Assembly (NCBI GenBank): GCA_900316715.1
Contig: ONEC01000037.1
Location: 1-53,307 of the forward strand
Length of the DNA stretch: 53,307 nucleotides
Source: an uncultured Eubacteriales bacterium
GTDB lineage: Bacteria; Bacillota; Clostridia; Lachnospirales; Lachnospiraceae
Reading direction: 5' to 3'
Shown: one piece after another, positions 8,055 to 19,397 of the stretch
Numbering within the stretch: position 1 is the first letter of the stretch
Layout: every line of letters starts with the position of its first letter
The notes under the pieces: model-generated
Databases searched by the model: none
Told to the model about the DNA's origin: nothing
Seen by the model: only the letters and a program-made list of their open reading frames with translations
Translations under genes and position numbers: made by a program

Positions 8055-9759
8055 TTAGTGCCTCCTCTTCTCTGCCGTATATTACGATCATGCCTCTTCC
8101 ATGTTCCTTACTGTAATAGAGAGCCTGATCCGCGCTGCTTAGTACATCGTGGATATCAGCATTTGTCTCAGGATAAGATGCAAGTCCTATACTGACATTT
8201 ATTCTTATATATGTTCCATTAAAATTAATGACGCTGTTTTTGATGTCCCTATGCATATCACGAAGTATAGCATGAGCTTCATCAATATTTTTATCACTGA
8301 ATACTATAGCGAATTCCTCGCCTCCATATCTCACGGCACTTCCACCGTACTTTGATGCGTATTCAGCACTGATCCTTGCTATAGTCTTTATAACCTCATC
8401 GCCTGCAAGATGGCCATAGGTATCATTGATACTCTTAAAGAAGTCTATATCAAACATTGCAACCGTAAGAGAACCCTTATTGGTGAAATGTATCTCTTCA
8501 ATAAGATCATTATAGAATTCATTAAAATAGTATCTGTTATATATCTGTGTCAGGCCGTCCTTCTTAGCCATATCCAAGGTCTTAAGATACAGTCTGTCAC
8601 TTATAAGTGCTGCAGTAAAATCTGTTACAGAGGACTCATAAAATGCAAGTCCGCTTTCGAAGAATCCTTCTTCCATAGAAGCAACTATCAGCACACCATA
8701 TACTTTACCATTCTCTACCGCAGGAATAGCATATGCATTACATATTCCGATATTTATAAAATACGGGAACATGAAGTTGTTATTCTCGCATAATGGAAAT
8801 GGATCAATTATCCTTCGGAGCTTGATATAATCAAATATCTCCTTCGTGTCATCTGCAGCAACCTTCGTAAATGAAGCATCACTTGTCAGAATCTCACGAT
8901 GGGGCTCCACATTTCCATAAACATCCCTGTCTATATACATGGTACATATATCAGGGTCCTTGATATTCATGATATTGCTGACCATGACGTTGGCGTTCTT
9001 CTCAACATCAAAACTGTCTGCAAAATACTTCATGACATCTATAAGAGAACGAGCCTCCCTGTTAAGAGCCTCAAGATCCTTATTAGCCTTTGTCAGATTA
9101 ATCTTCTGTAAATTAATCTCATTATTGACCTGCTCTACTCTTTCCTGAATATCCCTGAGCTCCTGGTTCTGCTTTTCAAGATCCTCATTTTTAAAGACCT
9201 GTTCCGTGTATCTGTCATCATATACCTTAAGTGACTTTGATATTAAGATATATTCGATATACGATGTAACGATCATCGCGGCAAGGAAGAAGAAAAATCC
9301 TATAGCCCAAGCACCGCTGAGCTCTTCCCAGAAAGAAAGAACTGCACCGATAGAAAGCACGATCGTAAGCGCAAGTCTTCTGGGAATGATGCCGTAATCA
9401 TCAAAAACATTGGACAGGAACGCATCCTCTGATATAACCGAAATACCCCATATAAGGAATATACACATAACAAACTTCGGCATATCACCCACAAACCCGA
9501 TGGAAATAGCTATTCCAAAGATATATAGGAAACTTCTGAGGGCAAAGAAAAATGTGGTAGATCTTTCTATAAAATGCATAAGCACTTCATCAAATATAAA
9601 AGCTCCCGCAATTAAACAAAGGTTATACACCATGTATCTCTGACTAAAAACCGAACCGGAAAATCCCGATATAAGAATGGTAATTATCAGAACAGCATAT
9701 AAACCTCTGTGAAATTTGCATATTGACTTTAAAAGCTCTCGCTTAAATTCAATAGGCAT
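8035..9759 (-). CDS. Membrane-bound diguanylate cyclase (GAF-GGDEF)
   Basis: GGDEF proteins make cyclic di-GMP from two GTP. The 574-residue protein has about six N-terminal membrane segments (roughly 18-170), a coiled-coil linker (about 185-240), a GAF-like sensor region (about 240-390) and a GGDEF domain (about 405-560) with the active-site loop GGEEF at 479-483. The product-inhibition RxxD site expected just before the loop reads KYGG, so feedback inhibition is probably absent. A conserved DGLTQIYNRYYF start of the cyclase domain and FDIDFFKSINDTYGH metal-binding segment are present. It overlaps ackA by 20 bases, an unusual pairing of a signalling enzyme with acetate kinase. The signal it senses is unknown. 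Confidence 0.92.
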   Translation of the reverse strand: MPIEFKRELLKSICKFHRGLYAVLIITILISGFSGSVFSQRYMVYNLCLIAGAFIFDEVLMHFIERSTTFFFALRSFLYIFGIAISIGFVGDMPKFVMCIFLIWGISVISEDAFLSNVFDDYGIIPRRLALTIVLSIGAVLSFWEELSGAWAIGFFFFLAAMIVTSYIEYILISKSLKVYDDRYTEQVFKNEDLEKQNQELRDIQERVEQVNNEINLQKINLTKANKDLEALNREARSLIDVMKYFADSFDVEKNANVMVSNIMNIKDPDICTMYIDRDVYGNVEPHREILTSDASFTKVAADDTKEIFDYIKLRRIIDPFPLCENNNFMFPYFINIGICNAYAIPAVENGKVYGVLIVASMEEGFFESGLAFYESSVTDFTAALISDRLYLKTLDMAKKDGLTQIYNRYYFNEFYNDLIEEIHFTNKGSLTVAMFDIDFFKSINDTYGHLAGDEVIKTIARISAEYASKYGGSAVRYGGEEFAIVFSDKNIDEAHAILRDMHRDIKNSVINFNGTYIRINVSIGLASYPETNADIHDVLSSADQALYYSKEHGRGMIVIYGREEEALNEDFSY

Positions 9760-9800
9760 AAAATAGAACCCTCAAAACCCTTATAATCATACCGAGGGAT

Positions 9801-9829
9801 ATTTTATCACACAGGGTATTATCATTCAA
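9801..9829 (-). promoter_or_regulatory. Candidate promoter for the diguanylate cyclase-ackA pair
   Basis: On the minus strand, TTGAAT (9824-9829) and TAAAAT (9801-9806) are 17 bases apart, just upstream of the diguanylate cyclase start and overlapping the coaE 3' end. Each hexamer departs from consensus by one or two bases. Confidence 0.5.
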
Positions 9830-10418
9830 GCAAACTTATAATATTTGTTATCTGTTCGTTGGTCTGTATAAAGTCACCGCTGTTATCGATGACTCTGTCA
9901 GAATTCTTTACAAAATAATCGTCTGACGGCTGATTTGTGATTATGGAATAAGCCTTCTCCCTGGAATAATTTCTGCTTTCCATAAGGCGCTTAACTCTGG
10001 TCTCTGTTTCTGCTCTTACATACCAGATTTCATCACAGATTTCCTTGTAGCCATCCTGTATCAGCAGCGCAGCTTCAATGATATAAAGCTTGCATTTCTT
10101 ATCCTGCCTGTGCTTTTCAATATCCTCCCGTATCCATTCCTTTACAGCAGGATGAACCAGAGAATTCAATAATTTAAGCTTACTCTTATCTGCATAGACA
10201 AGGCTCGCAAGACTCATTCTGTCAATCTCTGCTCCTTCCGACGGTATAACCTCCGGAAAGTTTTCTGCTATTTTGTTATATACACGTTTACCCGGCTTCA
10301 TGAGATTCTTGGCCAGGAGATCTGCTTCTACAATGTAAGCATTGAACTCCTTCTCCAGCAGGTAAAGAACTCTGGACTTACCTGCACCTACGCCGCCGGT
10401 AATACCTATTATCTTCAT
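9822..10418 (-). CDS. coaE: Dephospho-CoA kinase
   Basis: CoaE phosphorylates the 3'-hydroxyl of dephospho-CoA, the last step of coenzyme A synthesis. The 198-residue protein starts MKIIGITGGVGAGKS with the Walker A motif at 8-15, followed by the family's VHPAVKEWI segment and a lid region with basic residues (RVKRLMESRNYS). GGAGGGCTT precedes the ATG. It is the gene after polA on the same strand, a common pairing in Firmicutes. Confidence 0.95.
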   Translation of the reverse strand: MKIIGITGGVGAGKSRVLYLLEKEFNAYIVEADLLAKNLMKPGKRVYNKIAENFPEVIPSEGAEIDRMSLASLVYADKSKLKLLNSLVHPAVKEWIREDIEKHRQDKKCKLYIIEAALLIQDGYKEICDEIWYVRAETETRVKRLMESRNYSREKAYSIITNQPSDDYFVKNSDRVIDNSGDFIQTNEQITNIISLLE

Positions 10419-10457
10419 AAGCCCTCCGAAATATTTTATATAATCCCGCAGTCGTCA

Positions 10458-13082
10458 TTACTTAGCTTCATAAAGACTGCTGCCAGTATGAACATCAGTC
10501 ACAAGAGGAACCGCAATAGTTACAGCATCCATCATCTTCTCACCAAGAAGCTTTGTAACCTCATCCACTTCATCATCAGCCGCCTCTATAAGCAGCTCAT
10601 CGTGTATCTGAAGAATAAGTCTGGACTTAAGTCCTCTTATCTTTAATTCCTCAAACACATCTATCATCGCCTTCTTAATGATATCTGCAGCAGTTCCCTG
10701 AACCGGTGAGTTCATGGCAACTCTTTCTCCAAAGCTTCTCTGCATGAAGTTGGATGACTTAAGTTCCGGAATAGGTCTGATCCTGTTAAATATAGTCTTA
10801 ACGTATCCCTTCTCCTTGGCATCACTCACCTGCTTATCCAGGAATTCCTTAACCTTCATATAGGTTGCGAAATACTTCTCTATATATTCCTTAGCCTCAG
10901 CTCTAGATATATCCAGATCCTGCCCCAGACCGAAAGAACTTATACCATAAATGATACCGAAGTTAACAGCCTTGGCCTTACGTCTCAGATTACTGTCCAC
11001 TTCCTCAAGAGGCACACCAAATACCTGGGATGCGGTGCTGGCATGAATATCCTTCCCCTCTTTGAAAGCAGCTATAAGATTTTCATCCTGTGCCATGGAC
11101 GCCATAACTCTGAGTTCGATCTGTGAGTAATCGGCATCTACATATGTATAACCCTGTCTTGGAACGAAAACTCTTCTCAGTTCTCTTCCAAGCTCTGTTC
11201 TTGTAGGAATATTCTGCAGGTTAGGCTCAGTAGAACTTATTCTTCCCGTTGCAGTAACCTTCTGGTTAAATGTACTGTGTATCCTTCCATCATCTGCTAT
11301 ACAGGATAAAAGTCCCTCTACATAAGTAGACTTAAGCTTGGAAAGTGCTCTGTAATCAAGTATCGCAGCTACGATCTCATGGTCAGGCTTAAGCTTTTCA
11401 AGCACCTCCACGCTGGTAGAATATCCGTTCTTATTCTTCTTTCCGCTAGGAAGTCCCAGCTTCTCAAAGAGGATAACTCCCAGCTGTTTAGGAGAATTAA
11501 TATTAAACTCTTCCCCTGCAAGCTCATATATCTTCTTAGAAAGCTCATCTATTCTTCCGGAGATATCTTCTCCATATTTTACAAGAGCTTCTCTATCTAT
11601 GCCGACTCCGTCCTTTTCCATAGACCTAAGCACAAACATAAGAGGATACTCTATATCTGAATAGAGCTTTTCCTCGTTCAGATTCTTTAATTCACTGAAT
11701 ATATCCTCACAGGAAGCACTTACGGTATAAGCATTCTTGGTTATAAACGATCTGAACTCCGGATCATCATAGGAAAAATCCGTAATCTGAGTCTTACCAA
11801 GCACATCCTTAGCTGAAGGAATCTCTGTATCAAGATATTTCAGTGATATATATGGTTCATCATAATTAGATGTAAGTGGGTCGATAAGATATGCAGCAAG
11901 ACTCACATCTATTACGCCCTTATCCGGCGTAAGCTTAAACTCATCTATATATTCCTTTACAGAAAGCAGGGCTGTCTTCTTAGCTTTTTCATTAAATGCA
12001 TCTATAAGGCTTATCCATCCATCACTATCCAGCGTTCTGGTGATATAAACCTTGTTTCCTGCACTGACAGCACCGCCTCTGATAAAGCCGTTTATTCTTA
12101 CAGGATATAAACCGATCACAGTCTTCTCTGACGCAAGCTTATCAACAATCTCAGTAATATCTTCTGACTCGGATATCTGAAGCTCTGCCGCCGCCTTCTT
12201 AACCGGAGCTGCAGGGCTGTCGCCGAGTCTCTTCAGTATACTGTTGAGTTCAAGCTCGGCAAGCTTTGCTTTATACTCGGCATTTGCTATATCACCGATC
12301 TCAGTATCTGCTATCTTTATATCCAGTTCACAGTCCAGCTTGATTCTTGCAAGATCACGGGACATTATGGCAGACTCGCGGTTCTCAGAAAGATTCTGGC
12401 GGGCCTTATCCGGTTTAATCTCGTCAATATGAGCTATCGCCTCTTCAACGCTGTGATACTGACTTATGATCTTTTCTGCTGTCTTAGGACCTATTCCCGG
12501 AACACCCGGAATATTATCGGAGGTATCTCCCATAAGTCCCTTCATCTCTATAAACTCTTCAGGAGTTACGCCATAAAGCTCCTTAACTCCGGAAGCATAG
12601 TAATCTTCAACTGTAGTCTTTCCGGCCTTAGTCTTAGGAATTCGAATAAGAACTCTTTCAGTTGCAAGCTGGAGAAGATCTCTGTCTCCTGAAAGAACTG
12701 TAACCTGATACCCTTCTTTATCCGCCTCTACAGAAAGAGTACCTATAATATCATCAGCCTCGTAGCCGCCTCTCTCAAAGGTCTTGATTCCCATAAGATG
12801 AAGCAGATCTTTAATAATAGGGAACTGCTCTCTTAATTCATCGTCCATTCCCTTTCTGGTACCTTTATAATCTGCAAACATCTTATGACGGAAAGTAGGC
12901 TCATGTACATCAAATGCAACGGCTACATGAGTAGGCTTCTCTTCATCATAGATCTTATAAAAGATATTAAGAAAGCCGAGGAGCGCATTGGTATGTACGC
13001 CACGGCTGTTAGTCAGTTCTTTTGGAAGCGCGAAATATCCACGGTTCATAATGCTGTTTCCGTCAATTAACAGGAGTTTCAT
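10458..13082 (-). CDS. polA: DNA polymerase I
   Basis: Pol I fills gaps and removes RNA primers in replication and repair. The 874-residue protein has an N-terminal 5'-nuclease domain (about 1-290: MKLLLIDGNSIMNRGYFAL, GDRDLLQL, MGDTSDNIPGVPGIGPKTA), a middle domain (about 300-460) and a family A polymerase domain with motif A DYSQIELRVMAS, the O-helix RRKAKAVNFGIIYG and motif C QIHDELL. The middle domain lacks the proofreading DxE motif, reading VIGLYPVRING instead, so 3'-5' exonuclease activity is probably lost, as in Bacillus Pol I. The start overlaps the upstream zinc-finger protein gene by 20 bases and is preceded by GAGGAG. Confidence 0.97.
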   Translation of the reverse strand: MKLLLIDGNSIMNRGYFALPKELTNSRGVHTNALLGFLNIFYKIYDEEKPTHVAVAFDVHEPTFRHKMFADYKGTRKGMDDELREQFPIIKDLLHLMGIKTFERGGYEADDIIGTLSVEADKEGYQVTVLSGDRDLLQLATERVLIRIPKTKAGKTTVEDYYASGVKELYGVTPEEFIEMKGLMGDTSDNIPGVPGIGPKTAEKIISQYHSVEEAIAHIDEIKPDKARQNLSENRESAIMSRDLARIKLDCELDIKIADTEIGDIANAEYKAKLAELELNSILKRLGDSPAAPVKKAAAELQISESEDITEIVDKLASEKTVIGLYPVRINGFIRGGAVSAGNKVYITRTLDSDGWISLIDAFNEKAKKTALLSVKEYIDEFKLTPDKGVIDVSLAAYLIDPLTSNYDEPYISLKYLDTEIPSAKDVLGKTQITDFSYDDPEFRSFITKNAYTVSASCEDIFSELKNLNEEKLYSDIEYPLMFVLRSMEKDGVGIDREALVKYGEDISGRIDELSKKIYELAGEEFNINSPKQLGVILFEKLGLPSGKKNKNGYSTSVEVLEKLKPDHEIVAAILDYRALSKLKSTYVEGLLSCIADDGRIHSTFNQKVTATGRISSTEPNLQNIPTRTELGRELRRVFVPRQGYTYVDADYSQIELRVMASMAQDENLIAAFKEGKDIHASTASQVFGVPLEEVDSNLRRKAKAVNFGIIYGISSFGLGQDLDISRAEAKEYIEKYFATYMKVKEFLDKQVSDAKEKGYVKTIFNRIRPIPELKSSNFMQRSFGERVAMNSPVQGTAADIIKKAMIDVFEELKIRGLKSRLILQIHDELLIEAADDEVDEVTKLLGEKMMDAVTIAVPLVTDVHTGSSLYEAK

Positions 13083-13632
13083 TAGCTATCTCCTCTCCGA
13101 TTTTTAGTATATGTAATAGCTGGTCTCTAAGAAGATTATAGTCATGTATTCTTTCGAAACTGCTGATCTCCTCGACATAGGTATATTTCTCTCCTTTAAC
13201 TATTGGATCCTCATCCGGTTGAAGCAGAACCGTACCCAGACTTGTATAAAAATATTCTTCTCCCTGAGCGTTCAGCTTGGCAGACTGCTCATATGTGTAA
13301 ACGCTGGTAATACAGGTTGCATATATAACTGCGACTATAAGAAGAGCCGCCGCCATAAATATACCGAAGGCAGATACCTTCACTCCCTGTCTTCCCTTAA
13401 CGCCCCTGTACATCCTGCTGAGCTTAGTATCAAGATCAGCAGAAAGATTAGCCGGAAGCTTCTCGTTACTGTCAAGATGCTTCATGCCGTTAAGAAGAAT
13501 ATAGTAAACCTCAAGCTCCTCATGACACTTAGGGCAGTTCTTCATATGCATGACAAATTCCTCCTGTTTTTCAGGAGGAATCTGTCCATTTATAAATGGC
13601 ATAATATACGATTGTGCTTCTAAGTGATTCAT
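13063..13632 (-). CDS. Anti-sigma-like zinc-finger membrane protein, function unknown
   Basis: The 189-residue protein has an N-terminal ZAS-type motif H-x3-C-x2-C (His29, Cys33, Cys36), as in zinc-binding anti-sigma factors (zf-HC2). A basic segment (about 75-86), one membrane helix (about 88-110) and an external C-terminal region of about 80 residues follow. This topology fits an anti-sigma factor or a related membrane regulator. No sigma factor gene is adjacent: the neighbours are AIM24 upstream (20 bases away) and polA downstream (overlapping). The specific partner is therefore unknown, and it may have been recruited to another role. Confidence 0.8.
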   Translation of the reverse strand: MNHLEAQSYIMPFINGQIPPEKQEEFVMHMKNCPKCHEELEVYYILLNGMKHLDSNEKLPANLSADLDTKLSRMYRGVKGRQGVKVSAFGIFMAAALLIVAVIYATCITSVYTYEQSAKLNAQGEEYFYTSLGTVLLQPDEDPIVKGEKYTYVEEISSFERIHDYNLLRDQLLHILKIGEEIANETPVN

Positions 13633-13652
13633 AATCGGCCCTTTAAAATTCT

Positions 13653-15668
<2,016 letters not shown>

Positions 15669-15686
15669 TCATGCAGAATACATGTC

Positions 15687-16169
15687 TTAGTTGATACCTC
15701 TTGTAAGTCCTGTAAGACCGGTTCTTACAAGTTCTTCAATATGGAATCCTTCCAGAAGATTGATAAATGCCTGAATCTTACCATTATTACCGGTAAGCTC
15801 GATCATAAGTGAATCAGGGCTCACATCTACGATATTCGCACGGAATACGTTAGCCATAGAGATGATCTCCTGTCTCTCCTTAATATCTACTTTAACCTTA
15901 ACAAGAACAAGCTCTCTGACAACTGACTCGCCGTCCTTAAGCTCTATCACCTCAACCACATCCTCAAGCTTGTTAAGCTGACTCTTGATCTGTGAAAGTA
16001 TCTTGTCATCGCCTCTAACAGCAACGGTCATTCTAGAATACTTTGGATCCTGAGTAACACCGACTGAAAGACTATCTATATTATAGCCTCTGCGGCTGAA
16101 CATTCCGGAAACTCTGCTGAGAACACCTGATGTATTATCTACAAGTAACGAAAAAATCTTAGTCTTCAT
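15687..16169 (-). CDS. ilvN: Acetolactate synthase small (regulatory) subunit
   Basis: The regulatory subunit activates acetolactate synthase and mediates valine feedback inhibition. The 160-residue protein has an N-terminal ACT domain (about 1-75, starting MKTKIFSLLVDNTSGVLSRV with GYNIDSLSVG) and the second domain of the IlvH/IlvN family, ending RTGLTGLTRGIN. Before the ATG only a loose GGG-rich site is seen. It lies 60 bases upstream of ilvC under one promoter. The catalytic subunit ilvB is not adjacent, so it must be elsewhere. Confidence 0.94.
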   Translation of the reverse strand: MKTKIFSLLVDNTSGVLSRVSGMFSRRGYNIDSLSVGVTQDPKYSRMTVAVRGDDKILSQIKSQLNKLEDVVEVIELKDGESVVRELVLVKVKVDIKERQEIISMANVFRANIVDVSPDSLMIELTGNNGKIQAFINLLEGFHIEELVRTGLTGLTRGIN

Positions 16170-16239
16170 ATTCTCACAACCCTTCGTATATCATATTTTC
16201 TGCTATTCAAACCTTTTCCAATTTGAAAGCGACATTAAT

Positions 16240-16268
16240 ATTTTAACAATCAAAGCCTTGTATGTCAA
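16240..16268 (-). promoter_or_regulatory. Sigma-A promoter of ilvN-ilvC
   Basis: On the minus strand TTGACA (16263-16268) and TAAAAT (16240-16245) are 17 bases apart. The leader to the ilvN start codon is only about 65 bases, too short for a T-box leader, and no riboswitch structure was recognised. Confidence 0.88.
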
Positions 16269-16322
16269 TAAACAAAAAATTCTTAATAAAACTTGGCGTT
16301 TTACTTAAAATTTTGTTTTGAT

Positions 16323-17138
16323 TTACACTCTTCCTATAAAGTTAAGCACCAGTCTGCTTATCTGGTCTCCAACTCTGTCTGCAGTCACCTGAACCTCTTC
16401 ATGACTGAGCTTTCCGCCAAGTCCCGCAGCCTTATTGGTTATACAGGATATACCTGCCACCTTTACACCCAGTGCATTCGCTGCAGCAGCTTCAACCGCA
16501 GTACTCATTCCTACAGCATCAGCTCCCAGAAGCTTATAGGCTCTTATCTCAGCAGGAGTCTCATATTCAGGTCCTGTGGTCTGAAGATATACTCCCTCTT
16601 TAAGATCAATCTGCTCTTCTGAAGCCGCAGCCCTTAACTTTTCCTGCAGGTCTCTGTCATATACAAAAGACATATCATAGAATCTTACACCATTATACTC
16701 CGATGCATCTGTATGAATAAACGGAGATGGAACAAAAGACTTGATATGATCCGTGAGCATCATTATTGACCCCGGATAAAGATCATCACTTATTCCACCA
16801 GCTGCATTTGACAACAGCAGTGTCTTGATCCCCAGGCGGGCCATAAGTCTTACAGGGATTACAACATCCTTCATCTCATAGCCTTCATAGTAATGCACTC
16901 TTCCCTGCATAAGTATAAGCTTTACACCTGCATATTCTGCAAAAAGGAAGTTGCCTGCATGGCCTTCAACAGTAGATGTCGGAAAGCCCTGGATAGTCTT
17001 ATATGGAATCTTCTCGATAATATCCATCTTGTCAGCAAAGCCGCCAAGTCCCGATCCAAGAACTATACCCATATCAGGCTTAAATGGTATTCTGTCTTTT
17101 ACACTGTTATACGCTGTTTCTAAATCATAGCTTCCCAT
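16323..17138 (-). CDS. punA: Purine nucleoside phosphorylase
   Basis: PNP splits inosine and guanosine into base and ribose-1-phosphate in purine salvage. The protein has the phosphate-binding GIVLGSGLGGFAD, HAGN, GRVHYYEGY, the LLLSNAAGGI turn, GPEYETPAEIR and GADAVGMSTAVEA, typical of the trimeric PNP family. Two ATGs lie two codons apart. I chose the second because GGGGG is six bases before it but directly touches the first. It follows the metallophosphoesterase gene by about ten bases and ends the long rplS-to-punA run of minus-strand genes. 271 residues is normal. Confidence 0.95.
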   Translation of the reverse strand: MGSYDLETAYNSVKDRIPFKPDMGIVLGSGLGGFADKMDIIEKIPYKTIQGFPTSTVEGHAGNFLFAEYAGVKLILMQGRVHYYEGYEMKDVVIPVRLMARLGIKTLLLSNAAGGISDDLYPGSIMMLTDHIKSFVPSPFIHTDASEYNGVRFYDMSFVYDRDLQEKLRAAASEEQIDLKEGVYLQTTGPEYETPAEIRAYKLLGADAVGMSTAVEAAAANALGVKVAGISCITNKAAGLGGKLSHEEVQVTADRVGDQISRLVLNFIGRV

Positions 17139-17149
17139 ATGCATCCCCC

Positions 17150-18037
17150 TTATCTATTTTCTGATTTAAATGTAATCTTTACCACTTCAGGTATGTTATT
17201 AAGTCTAAGTTTAAGTGTGTGCTGTCCTATACCGTTAGTTACATATAAAACTGTATCACCCTTCTTATACATTCCGTATTCGTACTTTGGAAAAAGTTTC
17301 AGCTTCGGAGATACAACTCCGCCCAGGAGAGGAAGTCTCAGTATTCCGCCGTGATAATGGCCGGAAAGTACTATATCAGCTCCCCACTGACTGTAACCGT
17401 CAAAGTATTCAGGATTATGTGCCAGAAGTATATTAAAGGCTGTTTTATCGCATTCTCCAATATGCTCAGTCACTGTACTTCCGGTGAGTTTAACATCTGA
17501 AAATCTTTTATAGTATAAATAATCCAGATCAAGTCCCGAAAGCTTTATCGGAAGTTCCTTTGGATAAACAGACCTGTTATCTATATATTCAACTTTATCG
17601 CAGATAGCACCATAGAATCTTTCCCACAGAGATTTATAGCCATAATAGCCTTCTCTGACCTTCATCTCATGGTTGCCCGAAGCCATATATATGGGAGCAA
17701 TCTCTGACAAAGCATTTATAAGGCTTGTCGAAGGAGTAATATCCTCTTCTTCGTGACTTCCGTTGATCATGTCTCCGCCTATAAGAATAAGAGAAGGCGC
17801 AGCTTCTTTAACAAACGTGATTATACGCTCGTTAAGCCGTCCCTCCTCAGCTTCATGAAAATCCGAAAGAAAGATAAAGCTCTTATTATCCAGAGCCTTA
17901 TCAACCTTAGGACCTTTATATATATATTCCGTAAGTCTGATCTTATTCAATTCTATACGGGATTCTATCAAAAGTAATGCCACCAGTATGGCTATAACCG
18001 CCACCACGACAGCAATCACTATAAGGGCTACTCTCAT
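17150..18037 (-). CDS. Membrane-anchored metallophosphoesterase (YkuE-like)
   Basis: This 295-residue calcineurin-type phosphoesterase has one N-terminal membrane helix (about 3-22), which would hold the catalytic domain outside the cytoplasm. The metal-binding motifs come in order: LSDFHE, GGDMING, GNHEM, LLAHNPEYFD and SGHYHGG. The pattern resembles the YkuE/YaeI group, some of which act on UDP-diacylglucosamine-like lipids; its substrate here is unknown. The start overlaps the scpB stop by four bases (ATGA), so it is probably coupled to scpAB. Confidence 0.9.
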   Translation of the reverse strand: MRVALIVIAVVVAVIAILVALLLIESRIELNKIRLTEYIYKGPKVDKALDNKSFIFLSDFHEAEEGRLNERIITFVKEAAPSLILIGGDMINGSHEEEDITPSTSLINALSEIAPIYMASGNHEMKVREGYYGYKSLWERFYGAICDKVEYIDNRSVYPKELPIKLSGLDLDYLYYKRFSDVKLTGSTVTEHIGECDKTAFNILLAHNPEYFDGYSQWGADIVLSGHYHGGILRLPLLGGVVSPKLKLFPKYEYGMYKKGDTVLYVTNGIGQHTLKLRLNNIPEVVKITFKSENR

Positions 18038-18627
18038 GTAGTTACCTCTATACCTGCCTCTTCTTCTGCCTGTTTCTTAAAGTCCGCTATCTTATCCGGT
18101 GATATGCTCGGAAGCTCATCCATGGAAGCTATACCAAAACTTCTAAGGAAATCATCCGTAGTTCCAAAAAGAATAGGATGTCCCGGTGCGTCCAGTCTTC
18201 CAACCTCATCAACCAGATTATACTCCATAAGTCTGTTTACTGCATGGCTGCAGGATACGCCTCTTATCTTCTCAATCTCAGCTCTTGTAACCGGCTGCTT
18301 ATATGCGATTATAGAAAGTGTCTCAAGAAGAACATCTGTAAGCACATGCTTCTTTGGCATATTAACTATGCTGGACAGAATATCATAATACTCATTCTTA
18401 GTGCAGAGCTGATACTTGTCTCCAACTTCGATGAGTCGGATTCCTCTGTCTTCTGCATCATACTCAGCCATCATCTCCTTTACCAGGAGTTCCAGTTCTT
18501 TTTTATTATATGGCTTTTCCTCTGAGCCAAGAGCCTTACATAATTTATCCTTTTCAACTGCAGAGCCTGTTGAAAAAAGAACAGCCTCAACAGCAGCTTT
18601 AACATTTACAGTACTTGCGTCACTCAT
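18034..18627 (-). CDS. scpB: Segregation and condensation protein B
   Basis: ScpB is the winged-helix dimer that completes the SMC-ScpA-ScpB condensin. The 197-residue protein has the two winged-helix domains of the family, with the recognisable ETLSIIAYKQPVTRAEIEKIRGV and a C-terminal LFGTTDDFLRSFGI. It follows scpA by 12 bases and overlaps the next gene by four. Its partner smc lies 15 kb away and is frameshifted in this sequence. Confidence 0.96.
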   Translation of the reverse strand: MSDASTVNVKAAVEAVLFSTGSAVEKDKLCKALGSEEKPYNKKELELLVKEMMAEYDAEDRGIRLIEVGDKYQLCTKNEYYDILSSIVNMPKKHVLTDVLLETLSIIAYKQPVTRAEIEKIRGVSCSHAVNRLMEYNLVDEVGRLDAPGHPILFGTTDDFLRSFGIASMDELPSISPDKIADFKKQAEEEAGIEVTT

Positions 18628-18639
18628 TTCCCACTTCTC

Positions 18640-19389
18640 CTACTCAAGCGAATCTATCATTATCTCGCCAAACATTTCCTCCTGGCGAATCAAGATAGCT
18701 CCACTCTTCATAAGCTCAAGAATAGCCATAAATGAAACTATTATATTGAGCTTTCCTCTTCTTTTGCCAAGAAGAGTTTTGAAATTGATACTCTTCAGAC
18801 CTCTGATCTCTTCTCTGATTTCAACCATACGGTCCTCAAGTCTTATTTCTTCTCTTGTGATAGTTCCGAAACGGCTTCTGACCGGATCAACCCTGTCTAC
18901 CTCTCGTCTGAGAAGAGTCTGGAATATCTCATTCAGCTTTGCCATGGTAAGATCTCCGATAAGCTCTGCCGGATCGATATCCTCATGTATCTCCTTAACT
19001 TCCTTTGGAATAGACTCACCCTTGAAGTAAGCATTGGCAGCATCAAACTCCATATCCTTAAGTTCTATGGCTGCATACTTATACATCTTGTATTCAAGGA
19101 GACTTCTTACCAGTTCAGCTCTAGGATCTTCCTCTTCTTCCTCCTCTTCTTCCTCCTTAGGAAGGAGCATCTTCGCCTTGATGGATATCAGCGTTGCGGC
19201 CATCACAAGGAATTCACTCATGATATTCATATCGCTTTCTTCCATCTTATCGAGATAATCCAGATACTGTTCTGTAATTTCTACAATAGGTATATCAAAT
19301 ATATTATATTTATTCTTTTCAATAAGACTGAGAAGGAGATCGAGGGGACCCTCATAGCCTTCCAGTTTTATATCTACCTGTTCACTCAT
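18640..19389 (-). CDS. scpA: Segregation and condensation protein A
   Basis: ScpA is the kleisin that bridges the two SMC heads. The protein starts near MSEQVDIKLEGYEGPLDLLL, the classic N-terminal segment that contacts the SMC neck, and has the central ATLISIKAKMLLP helix. A run of about nine acidic residues (EEEEEEEEEDP, about 77-87) forms the middle linker. The C-terminal winged helix ends the protein. Start choice: an ATG directly follows a GTG in frame, and I use the ATG. It lies eight bases after the gpsA stop. Confidence 0.95.
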   Translation of the reverse strand: MSEQVDIKLEGYEGPLDLLLSLIEKNKYNIFDIPIVEITEQYLDYLDKMEESDMNIMSEFLVMAATLISIKAKMLLPKEEEEEEEEEDPRAELVRSLLEYKMYKYAAIELKDMEFDAANAYFKGESIPKEVKEIHEDIDPAELIGDLTMAKLNEIFQTLLRREVDRVDPVRSRFGTITREEIRLEDRMVEIREEIRGLKSINFKTLLGKRRGKLNIIVSFMAILELMKSGAILIRQEEMFGEIMIDSLE

Positions 19390-19397
19390 CACTCTAC

